Below are positions 34,447 to 43,039 of a DNA stretch of 64,000 nt, piece after piece. The stretch is from Ochrobactrum sp. BTU1 (GTDB lineage: Bacteria; Pseudomonadota; Alphaproteobacteria; Rhizobiales; Rhizobiaceae). Under the pieces are notes generated by a model. The model was given only the letters and a program-made list of their open reading frames with translations, was not told where the DNA came from and ran no database searches. The number at the start of each line of letters is the position of its first letter. The stretch's first letter is position 1. The translations under genes and the position numbers were made by a program. The stretch is from the NCBI GenBank assembly GCA_018798825.1, contig CP076356.1:558001-622000 (forward strand), in the 5' to 3' direction.

Positions 34447-36083
34447 CTGCGGCACCCGTTCTTGAAATTAACAACCTGCAAATTGCTCTGCCTGAAGGCG
34501 CAGATCGCCCCTTCGCACTGCAGGATCTGACATTAAGCGTCAAACCAGGTGAGATCGTCTGTCTGGTGGGCGAAAGCGGCTCAGGAAAATCTTTGTCAGC
34601 CGGCGCGATCATGCGCCTGCTGCCCGAGCCGCATGTTCGTGTCACGAACGGTTCCATCCGGCTCGAAGGCATCGACCTGTACACGCTCAGTGAAGCCGAC
34701 ATGAAGAAGCTTCGCGGTGATCGGATTGGAATGATTTTTCAAGAGCCGATGACCGCACTTAATCCACAAAAGACTGTTGGCTGGCAAATCGACGAGGTGC
34801 TGCGTTTGCACACCAAGCTTGGCCGCAAGGAACGTCACGCAGCCGTTCTGGACATGCTGGCTGAAGTCAAAATCCCTGATCCGGAATCGGCTTATAATGC
34901 TTATCCGCATCAGATTTCCGGCGGTCAGCGCCAGCGTGTCATGATTGCCATGGCGCTGATCTTGAAGCCTCGTCTGATTATTGCAGATGAGCCAACCACC
35001 GCACTCGATGTCACAACACAGGCACAAATCCTCAAACTGATCCGTGATCTTCAGCATCAGCATAATACCGGTATTTTGTTCATCACCCATGACTTCGGTG
35101 TGGTGGCGGAAATCGCCGACCGTGTCGCAGTACTTCGTCTTGGCGAACTGGTCGAAGAAGGGGTGGCCGAGCAAGTCCTCAATCATCCCAAGCACCCTTA
35201 TACCAAAGCGTTGATTGCCTCGGTTCCGGCGCTGACACCACCCGAGATAACATCATCCGGTGAGAGTCAGCCTGTCATTTTAAAAGCCAGCAACCTGTGC
35301 AAGACATTTAAGGCGCAGGGTGGATTGTTCAGCGCAAAACGAAGCGCAGTGCCTGCTGTCAAAGACTTGTCTTTCGAACTTCGCCAAGGTGAAACCCTAG
35401 GCGTTGTTGGTGAAAGCGGATCAGGAAAAACCACAGTTTCGCGCATTGTCACGCGCCTTCTTCAAGCCGACGGCGGCAGCGTCAATCTGAACGGCCGTGA
35501 CTTTCTTAGCGCGAATACACGCGATGTACGCACCATGCGCAAAGATATCCAAATGGTCTTTCAGGACCCCATGGCATCGCTTAACCCACGCCGGCGTGTC
35601 GTCGATCTGATTGCACAGGGGCCGATCGTTCACGGTGTACCCAAAAAGCAGGCCCATGCGAAAGCCCGTGAATTGCTCGAACTGGTCGAGCTGTCACCCG
35701 CGGCTGCAGATCGTTTCCCTCATGAATTCTCTGGCGGTCAGCGTCAGCGCATCGGCATCGCCCGTGCACTTGCACTCGAACCCCGCGTCATCGTAGCCGA
35801 TGAACCAGTCTCGGCGCTTGATGTCTCCGTTCAGGCACAAGTTCTACGGCTGTTGGCTGATCTGCGCGAAAGATTGAACTTGTCACTGTTGTTCGTAACA
35901 CACGACCTGCGCGTTGCGGCCCAGCTTTGCGACCGCGTGATTGTGATGTCGAAGGGCGAAATTGCTGAAACCGGCGCAACGGCTGACGTCTTTGCCAATC
36001 CACAGCATGAATATACCCAGCGTCTCCTTGCCTCGATCCCCGGCAAGAACTGGACGCCACCCCGCTTGGTCAGCAAAGAATGA
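34443..36083 (+). CDS. Peptide ABC transporter, fused double ATP-binding protein (DppD-DppF type)
   Basis: A 546-residue protein with two full nucleotide-binding domains, equivalent to DppD and DppF in one chain. The first has Walker A GESGSGKS near residue 40, signature SGGQRQRV and Walker [13 protein letters not shown]; the second has GESGSGKTT near 324, SGGQRQRIG and [12 protein letters not shown]. Oligopeptide C-terminal extensions follow each. The fusion ensures one-to-one assembly on the permease pair. ATGA overlaps on both sides. Confidence 0.9.
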   Translation: MTAAPVLEINNLQIALPEGADRPFALQDLTLSVKPGEIVCLVGESGSGKSLSAGAIMRLLPEPHVRVTNGSIRLEGIDLYTLSEADMKKLRGDRIGMIFQEPMTALNPQKTVGWQIDEVLRLHTKLGRKERHAAVLDMLAEVKIPDPESAYNAYPHQISGGQRQRVMIAMALILKPRLIIADEPTTALDVTTQAQILKLIRDLQHQHNTGILFITHDFGVVAEIADRVAVLRLGELVEEGVAEQVLNHPKHPYTKALIASVPALTPPEITSSGESQPVILKASNLCKTFKAQGGLFSAKRSAVPAVKDLSFELRQGETLGVVGESGSGKTTVSRIVTRLLQADGGSVNLNGRDFLSANTRDVRTMRKDIQMVFQDPMASLNPRRRVVDLIAQGPIVHGVPKKQAHAKARELLELVELSPAAADRFPHEFSGGQRQRIGIARALALEPRVIVADEPVSALDVSVQAQVLRLLADLRERLNLSLLFVTHDLRVAAQLCDRVIVMSKGEIAETGATADVFANPQHEYTQRLLASIPGKNWTPPRLVSKE

Positions 36084-37399
36084 AGGCGTCAGATATCATG
36101 GAAAAAGTTGAGTTCCCTCCGTCCATCTGGGCGGCAACCGCCCCCGCCCGTAACCTGGCCCAGCCACTGATCAGCAACGCAGAAGCCGATGTCGTGATCG
36201 TTGGAGGCGGCTTCACTGGCCTTTCAGCAGCCCTTCATCTTGCCAAACGCGGTAAGCGCGTCATCGTTCTGGAAGCCAAAGCGGTGGGTTGGGGAGCATC
36301 GGGACGCAATAATGGTCAGGTCATTCCCACGATGACTGCGGCAGAACCCGATGCAATCACCAAACGATATGGGCCGTCAGGGGAACGCTTCGCCAAGCTG
36401 ATTGGCAACAGTGCCGATATTCTGTTTTCAATCGTACGCGAAGAAAAGATCGAGGCTGAGGCTGAGCAAACAGGTTGGTTTCAGCCGGCACATTCCTCTG
36501 GACGGGTAAAACTCTCGCAAGCGCGTGTCGAAGCATGGAAGCGGTTTGGCTTTCCTGCTCAATATCTCGACAGCGCCTCGACTTCTAAGCTTCTGGGCAG
36601 CGACTTTTGGTATGGCGGGATGTTCAACCCGACAGGTGGCCACATCAACCCTCTGGCTCTGGCCCGAGGCCTTGCAGCAGCGGCCGAACGCCATGGAGCC
36701 ATAATTTACGAGAGAAGCCCTGTAACCTCCTATGAACGCAAAGGCGATCACTGGGAAGTAAGCGCTAATAGTTCTGTTGTCCGCGCCAAAGGCTTCCTGC
36801 TCGCGACAAACGCCTATACAGGCGAACTCCGCGAACAGCTCGCACCGAGACTTGCGAGGACAATTGTCCCCGTTCTGTCATGGCAAATGGCAACAGCACC
36901 CCTCAACGATACGCTGCGTGCAAGCATCCTTCCCGGTCGTCAAGCCGTATCCGATACGCGTGGCGATCTGCGCTTCTTTCGCTATGATGCACGCAACCGC
37001 CTGATCACGGGCGGTGTGGTAATGGGCGACTACAATGTCGCAGAGCGCGTCAAGCAAAAAGCGGCGCGCAATCTGGCAGAAGCCTTTCCAGCTCTTGGCG
37101 CACCCGAAATGACCCATGTCTGGAGTGGTTATATCGGCATGACATGGGACAGATTCCCCCGTGTTCATCAGCTCGGGACCGATGGCTGGGCCTGGATCGG
37201 TTGCAATGGTCGTGGCGTAGCACTTGGCACCGCGCTCGGACGTGAACTGGCTCGCGCCTTGGATGGCGAGCCGTTGCAAGACCTTGCCCTACCAATATCC
37301 GAGCCCGCGCCGCTACCGCTGCACAAAATCGCACGCAGGATTGCGCCCTTCTATCTCGCATGGTTGCGGCGCAAGGATCTTACTGAGCCGAATTTGTAA
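36080..37399 (+). CDS. FAD-dependent amino-acid/amine oxidoreductase (DAO family)
   Basis: A 439-residue flavoprotein of the DadA/PuuB/glycine oxidase superfamily. The Rossmann motif is VVIVGGGFTGLSAALHLAKR (about residues 36-55), followed by VLEAKAVGWGASGRNNGQV, which is like gamma-glutamylputrescine oxidase PuuB. The C-terminal FAD-binding block is GYIGMTWDRFPRVHQLG with GWAWIGCNGRGVALGTALGR. It probably oxidises an amine or amino acid brought in by the linked ABC transporter. It starts at an ATGA overlap with the ATPase gene, so it belongs to the transporter operon. Confidence 0.85.
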   Translation: MKASDIMEKVEFPPSIWAATAPARNLAQPLISNAEADVVIVGGGFTGLSAALHLAKRGKRVIVLEAKAVGWGASGRNNGQVIPTMTAAEPDAITKRYGPSGERFAKLIGNSADILFSIVREEKIEAEAEQTGWFQPAHSSGRVKLSQARVEAWKRFGFPAQYLDSASTSKLLGSDFWYGGMFNPTGGHINPLALARGLAAAAERHGAIIYERSPVTSYERKGDHWEVSANSSVVRAKGFLLATNAYTGELREQLAPRLARTIVPVLSWQMATAPLNDTLRASILPGRQAVSDTRGDLRFFRYDARNRLITGGVVMGDYNVAERVKQKAARNLAEAFPALGAPEMTHVWSGYIGMTWDRFPRVHQLGTDGWAWIGCNGRGVALGTALGRELARALDGEPLQDLALPISEPAPLPLHKIARRIAPFYLAWLRRKDLTEPNL

Positions 37400-37435
37400 A
37401 TAAGTCTGTCGAACATTCATGTGAAAGGTAGACCC

Positions 37436-37915
37436 ATGAATCAACTGCCAATTCTCGAGCGACGCCGCATCGAAGCGCTGGTTCTAAAAAATGTGTACGA
37501 GGTTCTTCGCACGCGGTCAGGCGAAGAAGAAGCTCAGGCTGTGATCGGGGAAGCCGTATCCCGTTCAGCTATAGAACAAGGCAAGAATTTTGCTGTGGAA
37601 TTGGGGCATACGCCCGACCTCGAGGACTTCGCCGATATCCTACCGCTCTGGACCAAAGACAATGCCCTTGAAATCGATGTGTTGTCACAGGGCAAGGATC
37701 ACTTTGATTTTAATGTGAAGCGTTGCCGCTATTCGGAAATGTATCGCGAGATGGGACTTGGCCATATTGGCCATTTGCTGTCTTGTAACCGCGATGGTGA
37801 TTTCTGCATCGGCTATAATCCAGAAATGAAATTGGAACGCACACAAACCATTATGCAAGGCGCAAGCCATTGCGACTTCCGTTACAGCCTTGAGACAAAA
37901 CAACAAGGAGCCTGA
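37436..37915 (+). CDS. L-2-amino-thiazoline-4-carboxylate hydrolase-family protein
   Basis: A 159-residue soluble protein matching the ATC-hydrolase family by pattern: N-terminal helical part (RRRIEALVLKNVYEVLRTRS), a central strand pair (LEIDVLSQGKDHFDFNVKRC) with RYSEMYREMGLGHIGHLLSC, then the characteristic DGDFCIGYNPEMKLERTQTI with MQGASHCDFRY at the end. The founder opens L-2-amino-thiazoline-4-carboxylate to N-carbamoyl-L-cysteine in bacterial cysteine production. The adjacent M20 amidohydrolase could do a following deacylation. ATG 37436 follows GAAAGG; the frame's GTG at 37421 lacks a site. A reaction on another heterocycle remains possible. Confidence 0.75.
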   Translation: MNQLPILERRRIEALVLKNVYEVLRTRSGEEEAQAVIGEAVSRSAIEQGKNFAVELGHTPDLEDFADILPLWTKDNALEIDVLSQGKDHFDFNVKRCRYSEMYREMGLGHIGHLLSCNRDGDFCIGYNPEMKLERTQTIMQGASHCDFRYSLETKQQGA

Positions 37916-37916
37916 G

Positions 37917-39083
37917 ATGCCGGTTGAAAATTGGACTTCGAACCAGCTTGATGATCTGATTGCCTTCCGCCGCGATCTTCATGAAAATCCTGAACTGCTT
38001 TACGATGTAAACAGAACGGCTGAAAAAGTCGCCGAAGCGCTGCGTGCGGCGGGTCTCGACGAAGTGGTTACAGGCATCGGTGGCACAGGCGTGGTCGGCG
38101 TCATTCGTGGCCAAAGCAACAATTCAGGCCGGGCTGTTGCTTTGCGCGCCGATATGGATGCACTCCCCATCCTGGAAGAGACTGGCGCACAATGGTCATC
38201 AAAAATCCCCGGAAAAATGCATGCCTGCGGACATGACGGTCACACCACAATGCTCTTGGGCGCCGCTCGCGAACTTGCGAAAAGCAGAGCCTTCGACGGC
38301 ACTGTGATTGTTATCTTCCAACCTGCCGAAGAAGGCGGCGCCGGCGCAAAAGCCATGATCGATGACGGACTTTTCAAACGCTGGCCGGTCAACGAAGTTT
38401 ATGGCATGCACAACCGCCCAAATCTCGACGTGGGCAAGTTCACCATCAATTCAGGCCCAATCATGGGGTCAGTGGACGTTCTTGACATCACGATCGAAGG
38501 CGTCGGAGGGCATGCGGCGTCTCCGCATCATACGATCGACCCGATCCCAGTTACCGCAGCGCTCATTCAGGCCATTCAGACGCTGACGGCTCGCACCGTT
38601 GACCCTTTGGATTCTGCGGTTATTTCGATCACCACAATTCACGGTGGCGATGCTTTCAATGTCATCCCACAGTCTCTCAAACTAACCGGCACAGTGCGAA
38701 CATTACGAGAAGAGGTGCGCAATCACATTGAAGACCGCCTCACCCGTGCGGTGCAGGGCATTGCCGATGCATTCGGTGCGAAAGCCACTCTAGACTATCA
38801 ACGCAACTATCCAGTTACCGTCAATCATGAGCATGAAACCGAGCTCGCAGCTCTTGCCGCTGAAGCGGTTGCGGGCATAGGCCATGTCACACGCGACATG
38901 CCAGCAACGCTCGGCGGAGAGGATTTTGCTTTTATGCTCAATGAAGTGCCCGGGGCGATGATCAATATCGGCAATGGTCCGAGCGCTAACCTCCATCATC
39001 CAAAATATGACTTCAACGACGATGCTATCGCTTGGGGTTGTTCCTATTGGACGCAGTTGGTCCGCCAAAGGCTGCCTATCTAA
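37917..39083 (+). CDS. M20 family amidohydrolase (hippurate hydrolase/aminoacylase-like)
   Basis: A 388-residue dinuclear metallohydrolase of the M20D group. Ligand motifs are HACGHDGHTTMLLGAA (about residues 100-115), PAEEGGAGAKAMIDDG with the catalytic Glu pair, GMHNRP, and LGGEDFAFML near the end. Typical substrates are N-acyl or N-aryl-acyl amino acids such as hippurate, N-acetylcysteine or IAA conjugates. The start ATG lies 1 base after the stop of the ATC-hydrolase-like gene and follows CAAGGAG. It is the last gene of the operon. Confidence 0.9.
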   Translation: MPVENWTSNQLDDLIAFRRDLHENPELLYDVNRTAEKVAEALRAAGLDEVVTGIGGTGVVGVIRGQSNNSGRAVALRADMDALPILEETGAQWSSKIPGKMHACGHDGHTTMLLGAARELAKSRAFDGTVIVIFQPAEEGGAGAKAMIDDGLFKRWPVNEVYGMHNRPNLDVGKFTINSGPIMGSVDVLDITIEGVGGHAASPHHTIDPIPVTAALIQAIQTLTARTVDPLDSAVISITTIHGGDAFNVIPQSLKLTGTVRTLREEVRNHIEDRLTRAVQGIADAFGAKATLDYQRNYPVTVNHEHETELAALAAEAVAGIGHVTRDMPATLGGEDFAFMLNEVPGAMINIGNGPSANLHHPKYDFNDDAIAWGCSYWTQLVRQRLPI

Positions 39084-39123
39084 ACCCCATACGCCACAGC
39101 TTCTTAGGCGTCTTCTAGCCGCT

Positions 39124-39163
39124 AGAGCATTTCCAGTTTTCGTTGAAACCACGGAAATGCTCT
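39124..39163. repeat. Intergenic inverted-repeat element
   Basis: AGAGCATTTCC (39124-39134) and GGAAATGCTCT (39153-39163) are perfect 11-bp arms; the spacer also pairs through GTTTT and GAAAC. It lies 41 bases after the amidohydrolase stop and is followed by TTTCTA. It resembles short palindromic intergenic repeats dispersed in Brucella/Ochrobactrum genomes, and may also terminate transcription. Confidence 0.7.
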
Positions 39164-39466
39164 TTCTATCTGTTATTTCCGGCATTTACCTACAGCCGCT
39201 TCGCGCTTTTAGGGATGCAGCTTAGATGAACCTGCGGCTTTGTTGAAATCAACGACCCGTCACATCTTGCCATAGACTGCCTCAGCAGATCCAAAATCTG
39301 TTTAAATGTCCATATCCTTCGAGTTCGGGTACCGCTGCAATAATAGAGGTGAGGTTTTCTATTTCCAGCCGCTAGCACGGGTATCTGGATCCAATTGATA
39401 GCACCACCCGCGTCTGATGATATTCAATCGCTGTAAAGACAGTCTTTCAAAGCCTTTGCAACGATT
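39164..39466. other. Gap between convergent peptide-transport operons
   Basis: About 300 bases between the convergent ends of the two transporter operons. No gene was seen apart from the palindromic repeat just to the left. Confidence 0.4.
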
Positions 39467-41134
39467 TCAATTGCGGCGAAATTCGCGGCTCAGCACAGGC
39501 TCCTGTTTGAGGTTATCGAGCCAGTTGGTATCGAGTTTTGGGACGGACGAGAACAGCAGCCTTGAATAAGGATGGCTCGCCTCGCCTCCCATCATGTCGG
39601 GACGCAGCTGCTCGACTTTCTTGCCCCCATACATCACGATCACTTCGTCACAGATCGCGCGAACGGTGGAAAGGTCGTGACTGATAAACAGATAGGAAAG
39701 CGACAGTTCGCGCTGGAGTTCCTTCAACAGATCAAGGATGGCCGCAGCAACGACGGTATCGAGCGCCGAAGTGATTTCATCGCAGATGATCATCTTGGGA
39801 TTGGCGGCCAAAGCCCGGGCAAGATTGATGCGCTGCTTTTGACCACCGGATAATTCACCAGGCCTGCGATAGCGCATAGTGCGCGGGATCCGCACCATAT
39901 CAAGCAGTTCGTCGACCCGTGCTTCCCGGCTTTTGCCGTCCATACCGTGATAAAAGCTCAATGGGCGGGAGAGAATGTCCCCAATCGATTTGGCCGGATT
40001 AAGTGCGGTATCAGCAAATTGAAAGACAATCTGCAATTGGCGCAATTGCTCGCGACTACGATAGCGCAGATCGCTTGGCATGTCCTCGCCATCGAAGCGT
40101 ATTTTGCCCCGCGCCGCAGGCAAGATACCCGCAATCACCCGCGCAAGCGTGGACTTGCCACAACCCGATTCACCAATAATCCCTAGGTTTTGCCCCCGCG
40201 ACAGTTCAAGACTGACATTGTCGACCGCAATCATCGCCGGTTCACCACCGGTTCCCACCACACCATAGCCGGCAAGGATGTTCTCCACCTTCAAAAGTGG
40301 CGCGGGGCTTTGCCTCTCCTGCTCATCCATTGTTGCACGCGCATGAGCGACAGGCTCAAAGGCTGCCAGCAGTTCCTTCGTATAAGGATGCTGCGGATTA
40401 TGCAGAATATCTTGTGTGGAACCCATTTCCTGGATTTCCCCACCCTTAAGCACCACAATCCGGTCTGCAATCTGAGCCACAACCGCAAGATCGTGGGAGA
40501 CATAAACACCGGCAATATGCTGCTTCTTCATCACCGATTTGAACGCACGCAACACTTCAATCTGTGTCGTGACATCAAGGGCCGTCGTCGGCTCATCAAA
40601 AATCACAAGCTTGGGGCCGCCAATAAGCGCCATGGCTGCGGAAAGCCGCTGTAATTGCCCGCCCGACACCTGATGCGGATAGCGATCGCCAATCGTTTCA
40701 GCATGGGGCAAGGCAAGCGCCTTGAACAGTTCAACAGCCTTCTTGCGTGCCTCCTCCTTCGACATCAGCTTGTGGATCTTCGTCACCTCAATGACCTGAT
40801 CCATGATGCGGTGGGCGGGGTTAAACGAGGCTGCAGCACTTTGCGGAACATAAGACACTTCCGTCCCACGCTTGGCTGCCCGTTTGCCCTCCGAAAGCGT
40901 GACAATGTCCTGCCCTGCAAGCGCTATTGTGCCGCTCGTTATGCGACAACCCGGACGCGTGTAACCCATCAATGTGAGCGCAATCGTCGTCTTTCCAGAA
41001 CCACTCTCGCCAATAAGGGCAACAATCTCCCCTTCTGCAATCTCAAAGCTCACATCACGGATGATCTCAACCGTACGTCCTGCATCCGTCTTTGCATCCA
41101 CGCGCAGATTTTTGATCTCGACAAGATTACGCAT
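39467..41134 (-). CDS. Peptide ABC transporter, fused double ATP-binding protein
   Basis: A 555-residue two-domain ATPase like the one at 34443 but from a different lineage. Domain one has GESGSGKTT (about 41), SGGQLQRLSAA and [12 protein letters not shown]; domain two has GESGCGKST (about 325), LSGGQKQRINLARAL and MIICDEITSALD. The ATG at 41134 lies 1 base after the stop of the DppC-like gene. Last gene of the second operon (44659 to 39467). Confidence 0.9.
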   Translation of the reverse strand: MRNLVEIKNLRVDAKTDAGRTVEIIRDVSFEIAEGEIVALIGESGSGKTTIALTLMGYTRPGCRITSGTIALAGQDIVTLSEGKRAAKRGTEVSYVPQSAAASFNPAHRIMDQVIEVTKIHKLMSKEEARKKAVELFKALALPHAETIGDRYPHQVSGGQLQRLSAAMALIGGPKLVIFDEPTTALDVTTQIEVLRAFKSVMKKQHIAGVYVSHDLAVVAQIADRIVVLKGGEIQEMGSTQDILHNPQHPYTKELLAAFEPVAHARATMDEQERQSPAPLLKVENILAGYGVVGTGGEPAMIAVDNVSLELSRGQNLGIIGESGCGKSTLARVIAGILPAARGKIRFDGEDMPSDLRYRSREQLRQLQIVFQFADTALNPAKSIGDILSRPLSFYHGMDGKSREARVDELLDMVRIPRTMRYRRPGELSGGQKQRINLARALAANPKMIICDEITSALDTVVAAAILDLLKELQRELSLSYLFISHDLSTVRAICDEVIVMYGGKKVEQLRPDMMGGEASHPYSRLLFSSVPKLDTNWLDNLKQEPVLSREFRRN

Positions 41135-41992
41135 TCATTCACTCCTGTCGCGGATCTTTTGCGGAAGATTATCAATCAGCAGATTAACGCTGATGGTGAG
41201 GCTTGCAATGGCAATCGAAGGAAACACCACGGCAGGCGCTGCAAAGGAGAGGCCACCGATATTTTCTTTCACCAACGCGCCCCAGTCAGCAAAGGGTGGC
41301 TGAACACCAAGCCCAAGAAAGGACATGCTCGACAACAGCAGAACGATAAACACAAACCGCAAACCAAAATCAGCCAGAACCGGTCCGATAATGCCCGGCA
41401 AGATCTCAGAGCGAATAAGGTAGCCAATCTTCTCCCCACGTGCGCGGGCAACCGTCACATAATCCATGGTGTTGATGTTGATCGCCAATGCACGGGCAAA
41501 GCGATAACTGCCCGGCGTGTAAATCACTGCCATCGTGATAATCAGGATCGGGATCGAAGACCCCACACCAGCCACAATAACCAATGCAAGGATCTTGCTC
41601 GGTATCGATGTCAGCGCATCCAGAAAGCGGCTCAGGGCGGAATCAAACCATCCGCCAATCACTGCAGCGCTCATTCCAAGCGTCACACCAAAGAAACAGG
41701 CCAGAAACACCGCCGCAAGCGAGATGCCAACGGTAAAGCGTGCGCCATAGATAATCCGCGAGAGCATATCGCGGCCCAGATAATCAGTCCCCAGCGGAAA
41801 CTGGGAACTTATAGGGCCAAAGAAATCAAAATCGACAATCTCTCCAACCGGATGCGGCGCGATCCAGGGTGCCGCAATGGCGACCAGTGCCCAGCACAGG
41901 ATGATCAGGAACGAAACCGTACCAACCAGATTAACCCGATAACCAAAGCGGGGAGATTTTGACTTGCGCTGACTTGAAACAGAAGCGGTCAT
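41135..41992 (-). CDS. Peptide ABC transporter permease, DppC type
   Basis: A 285-residue permease with PLGTDYLGRDMLSRIIYGAR after the first helix and the ATPase loop NTMDYVTVARARGEKIGYLI. ATG 41992 is chosen because it starts 2 bases after the upstream stop and gives the usual short cytoplasmic N-terminus; the frame's Met at 42067 would overlap the DppB-like gene by 70 bases. Confidence 0.88.
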   Translation of the reverse strand: MTASVSSQRKSKSPRFGYRVNLVGTVSFLIILCWALVAIAAPWIAPHPVGEIVDFDFFGPISSQFPLGTDYLGRDMLSRIIYGARFTVGISLAAVFLACFFGVTLGMSAAVIGGWFDSALSRFLDALTSIPSKILALVIVAGVGSSIPILIITMAVIYTPGSYRFARALAININTMDYVTVARARGEKIGYLIRSEILPGIIGPVLADFGLRFVFIVLLLSSMSFLGLGVQPPFADWGALVKENIGGLSFAAPAVVFPSIAIASLTISVNLLIDNLPQKIRDRSE

Positions 41993-41994
41993 GA

Positions 41995-42951
41995 TTATCG
42001 CAGCCTCGGGTTTGAAACGATGGCAATAAGGTCGGCTATGGTGATGAGCAGAAGATAGCCAAAACAAAAGATCATCGCACAGGTCTGAATAAGCGGCAGA
42101 TCACGCGTTGCAACAGCATCAAGCATCAGCTTGGCAATGCCAGGATAATTGAAGATGGTTTCAACGATAATCACACCGCCAAGCAAATAAGACAGCGATA
42201 AAGCCACCGCATTCACAATGGGCCCAAGTGCATTGGGCAAGGCATGCACAATCACCATCCGACTGCGTGAAGCCCCCTTCAAAAGCGCCATCTCGACATA
42301 GGCTGTGTTGAGTGTTTCAAGAACCGCTGCTCGTGTCATGCGGATCATCTGCGCCGAAATCACAAAACTAAGGGTGATGACCGGCATGGCAAAGACTTTG
42401 AGGAGCCCAAGAAAGGATGTCACCTCATTGGCCATCGAAAGAGCGGGAAGCCAGCCCAGATAAACCGCAAACACAATCACTGCGATGGTTGCGACCATGA
42501 ATTCCGGCACCGAAATAACCGAAATCGTAATAATCGAAACAAGGCGATCGTAAATCGTACCCCGCATGATTGCAGCCGTAATGCCGAGAAACAAGGCAAC
42601 CGGTACCGAGATCGCAGCCGTCACACCGGCAAGCTTCAGCGAATTCACCAGCCGGTTGCCCAGCAAATCTGCAATCGGGACATTATTGACATAAGAGACA
42701 CCAAGATCACCGCGAAGCAAGTTTCCAAGCCAATACAAAAAGCGCAGAAAAGCCGGCTGGTCGAGGTTCATCGCCTGACGAAGTCCGGCAACCGCTTCAG
42801 GGGTTGCTGCCTGCCCAAGCAGGATCTCTGCCACATCTCCAGGCAGCATCGCGGTTGCAAAGAAGATCGTAAACGCAACAATCAAAAGCGTAACGACCGC
42901 AACAACAAGGCGCTTGGCAACAAGGTTCAACAATGGTGACTTTATGGTCAT
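41995..42951 (-). CDS. Peptide ABC transporter permease, DppB type
   Basis: A 318-residue permease with N-terminus NLVAKRLVVAVVTLLIVAFT, periplasmic GDLGVSYVNNVPIADLLGNR, and loop TAYVEMALLKGASRSRMVIV. The start is either ATG 42951 or ATG 42963; frame extension further upstream runs into the gap behind the binding protein and gives no membrane topology sense. It forms a heterodimer with the next gene's product. Confidence 0.88.
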   Translation of the reverse strand: MTIKSPLLNLVAKRLVVAVVTLLIVAFTIFFATAMLPGDVAEILLGQAATPEAVAGLRQAMNLDQPAFLRFLYWLGNLLRGDLGVSYVNNVPIADLLGNRLVNSLKLAGVTAAISVPVALFLGITAAIMRGTIYDRLVSIITISVISVPEFMVATIAVIVFAVYLGWLPALSMANEVTSFLGLLKVFAMPVITLSFVISAQMIRMTRAAVLETLNTAYVEMALLKGASRSRMVIVHALPNALGPIVNAVALSLSYLLGGVIIVETIFNYPGIAKLMLDAVATRDLPLIQTCAMIFCFGYLLLITIADLIAIVSNPRLR

Positions 42952-43039
42952 GCGCGGCCCCATTCTCGGGTGAAACAGCCAGTTTGGGCAAAACAAATGT
43001 TCTGCCCAAACCACAAAAGCAGGATTACATGACCAAAGG

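Noticed and set aside
40655..41962. 435-residue plus-strand open frame
   Set aside because: Opposite-strand shadow of the DppC-like permease and ATPase genes; composition (many His, Arg, Asn, Gln) is not that of a real protein.
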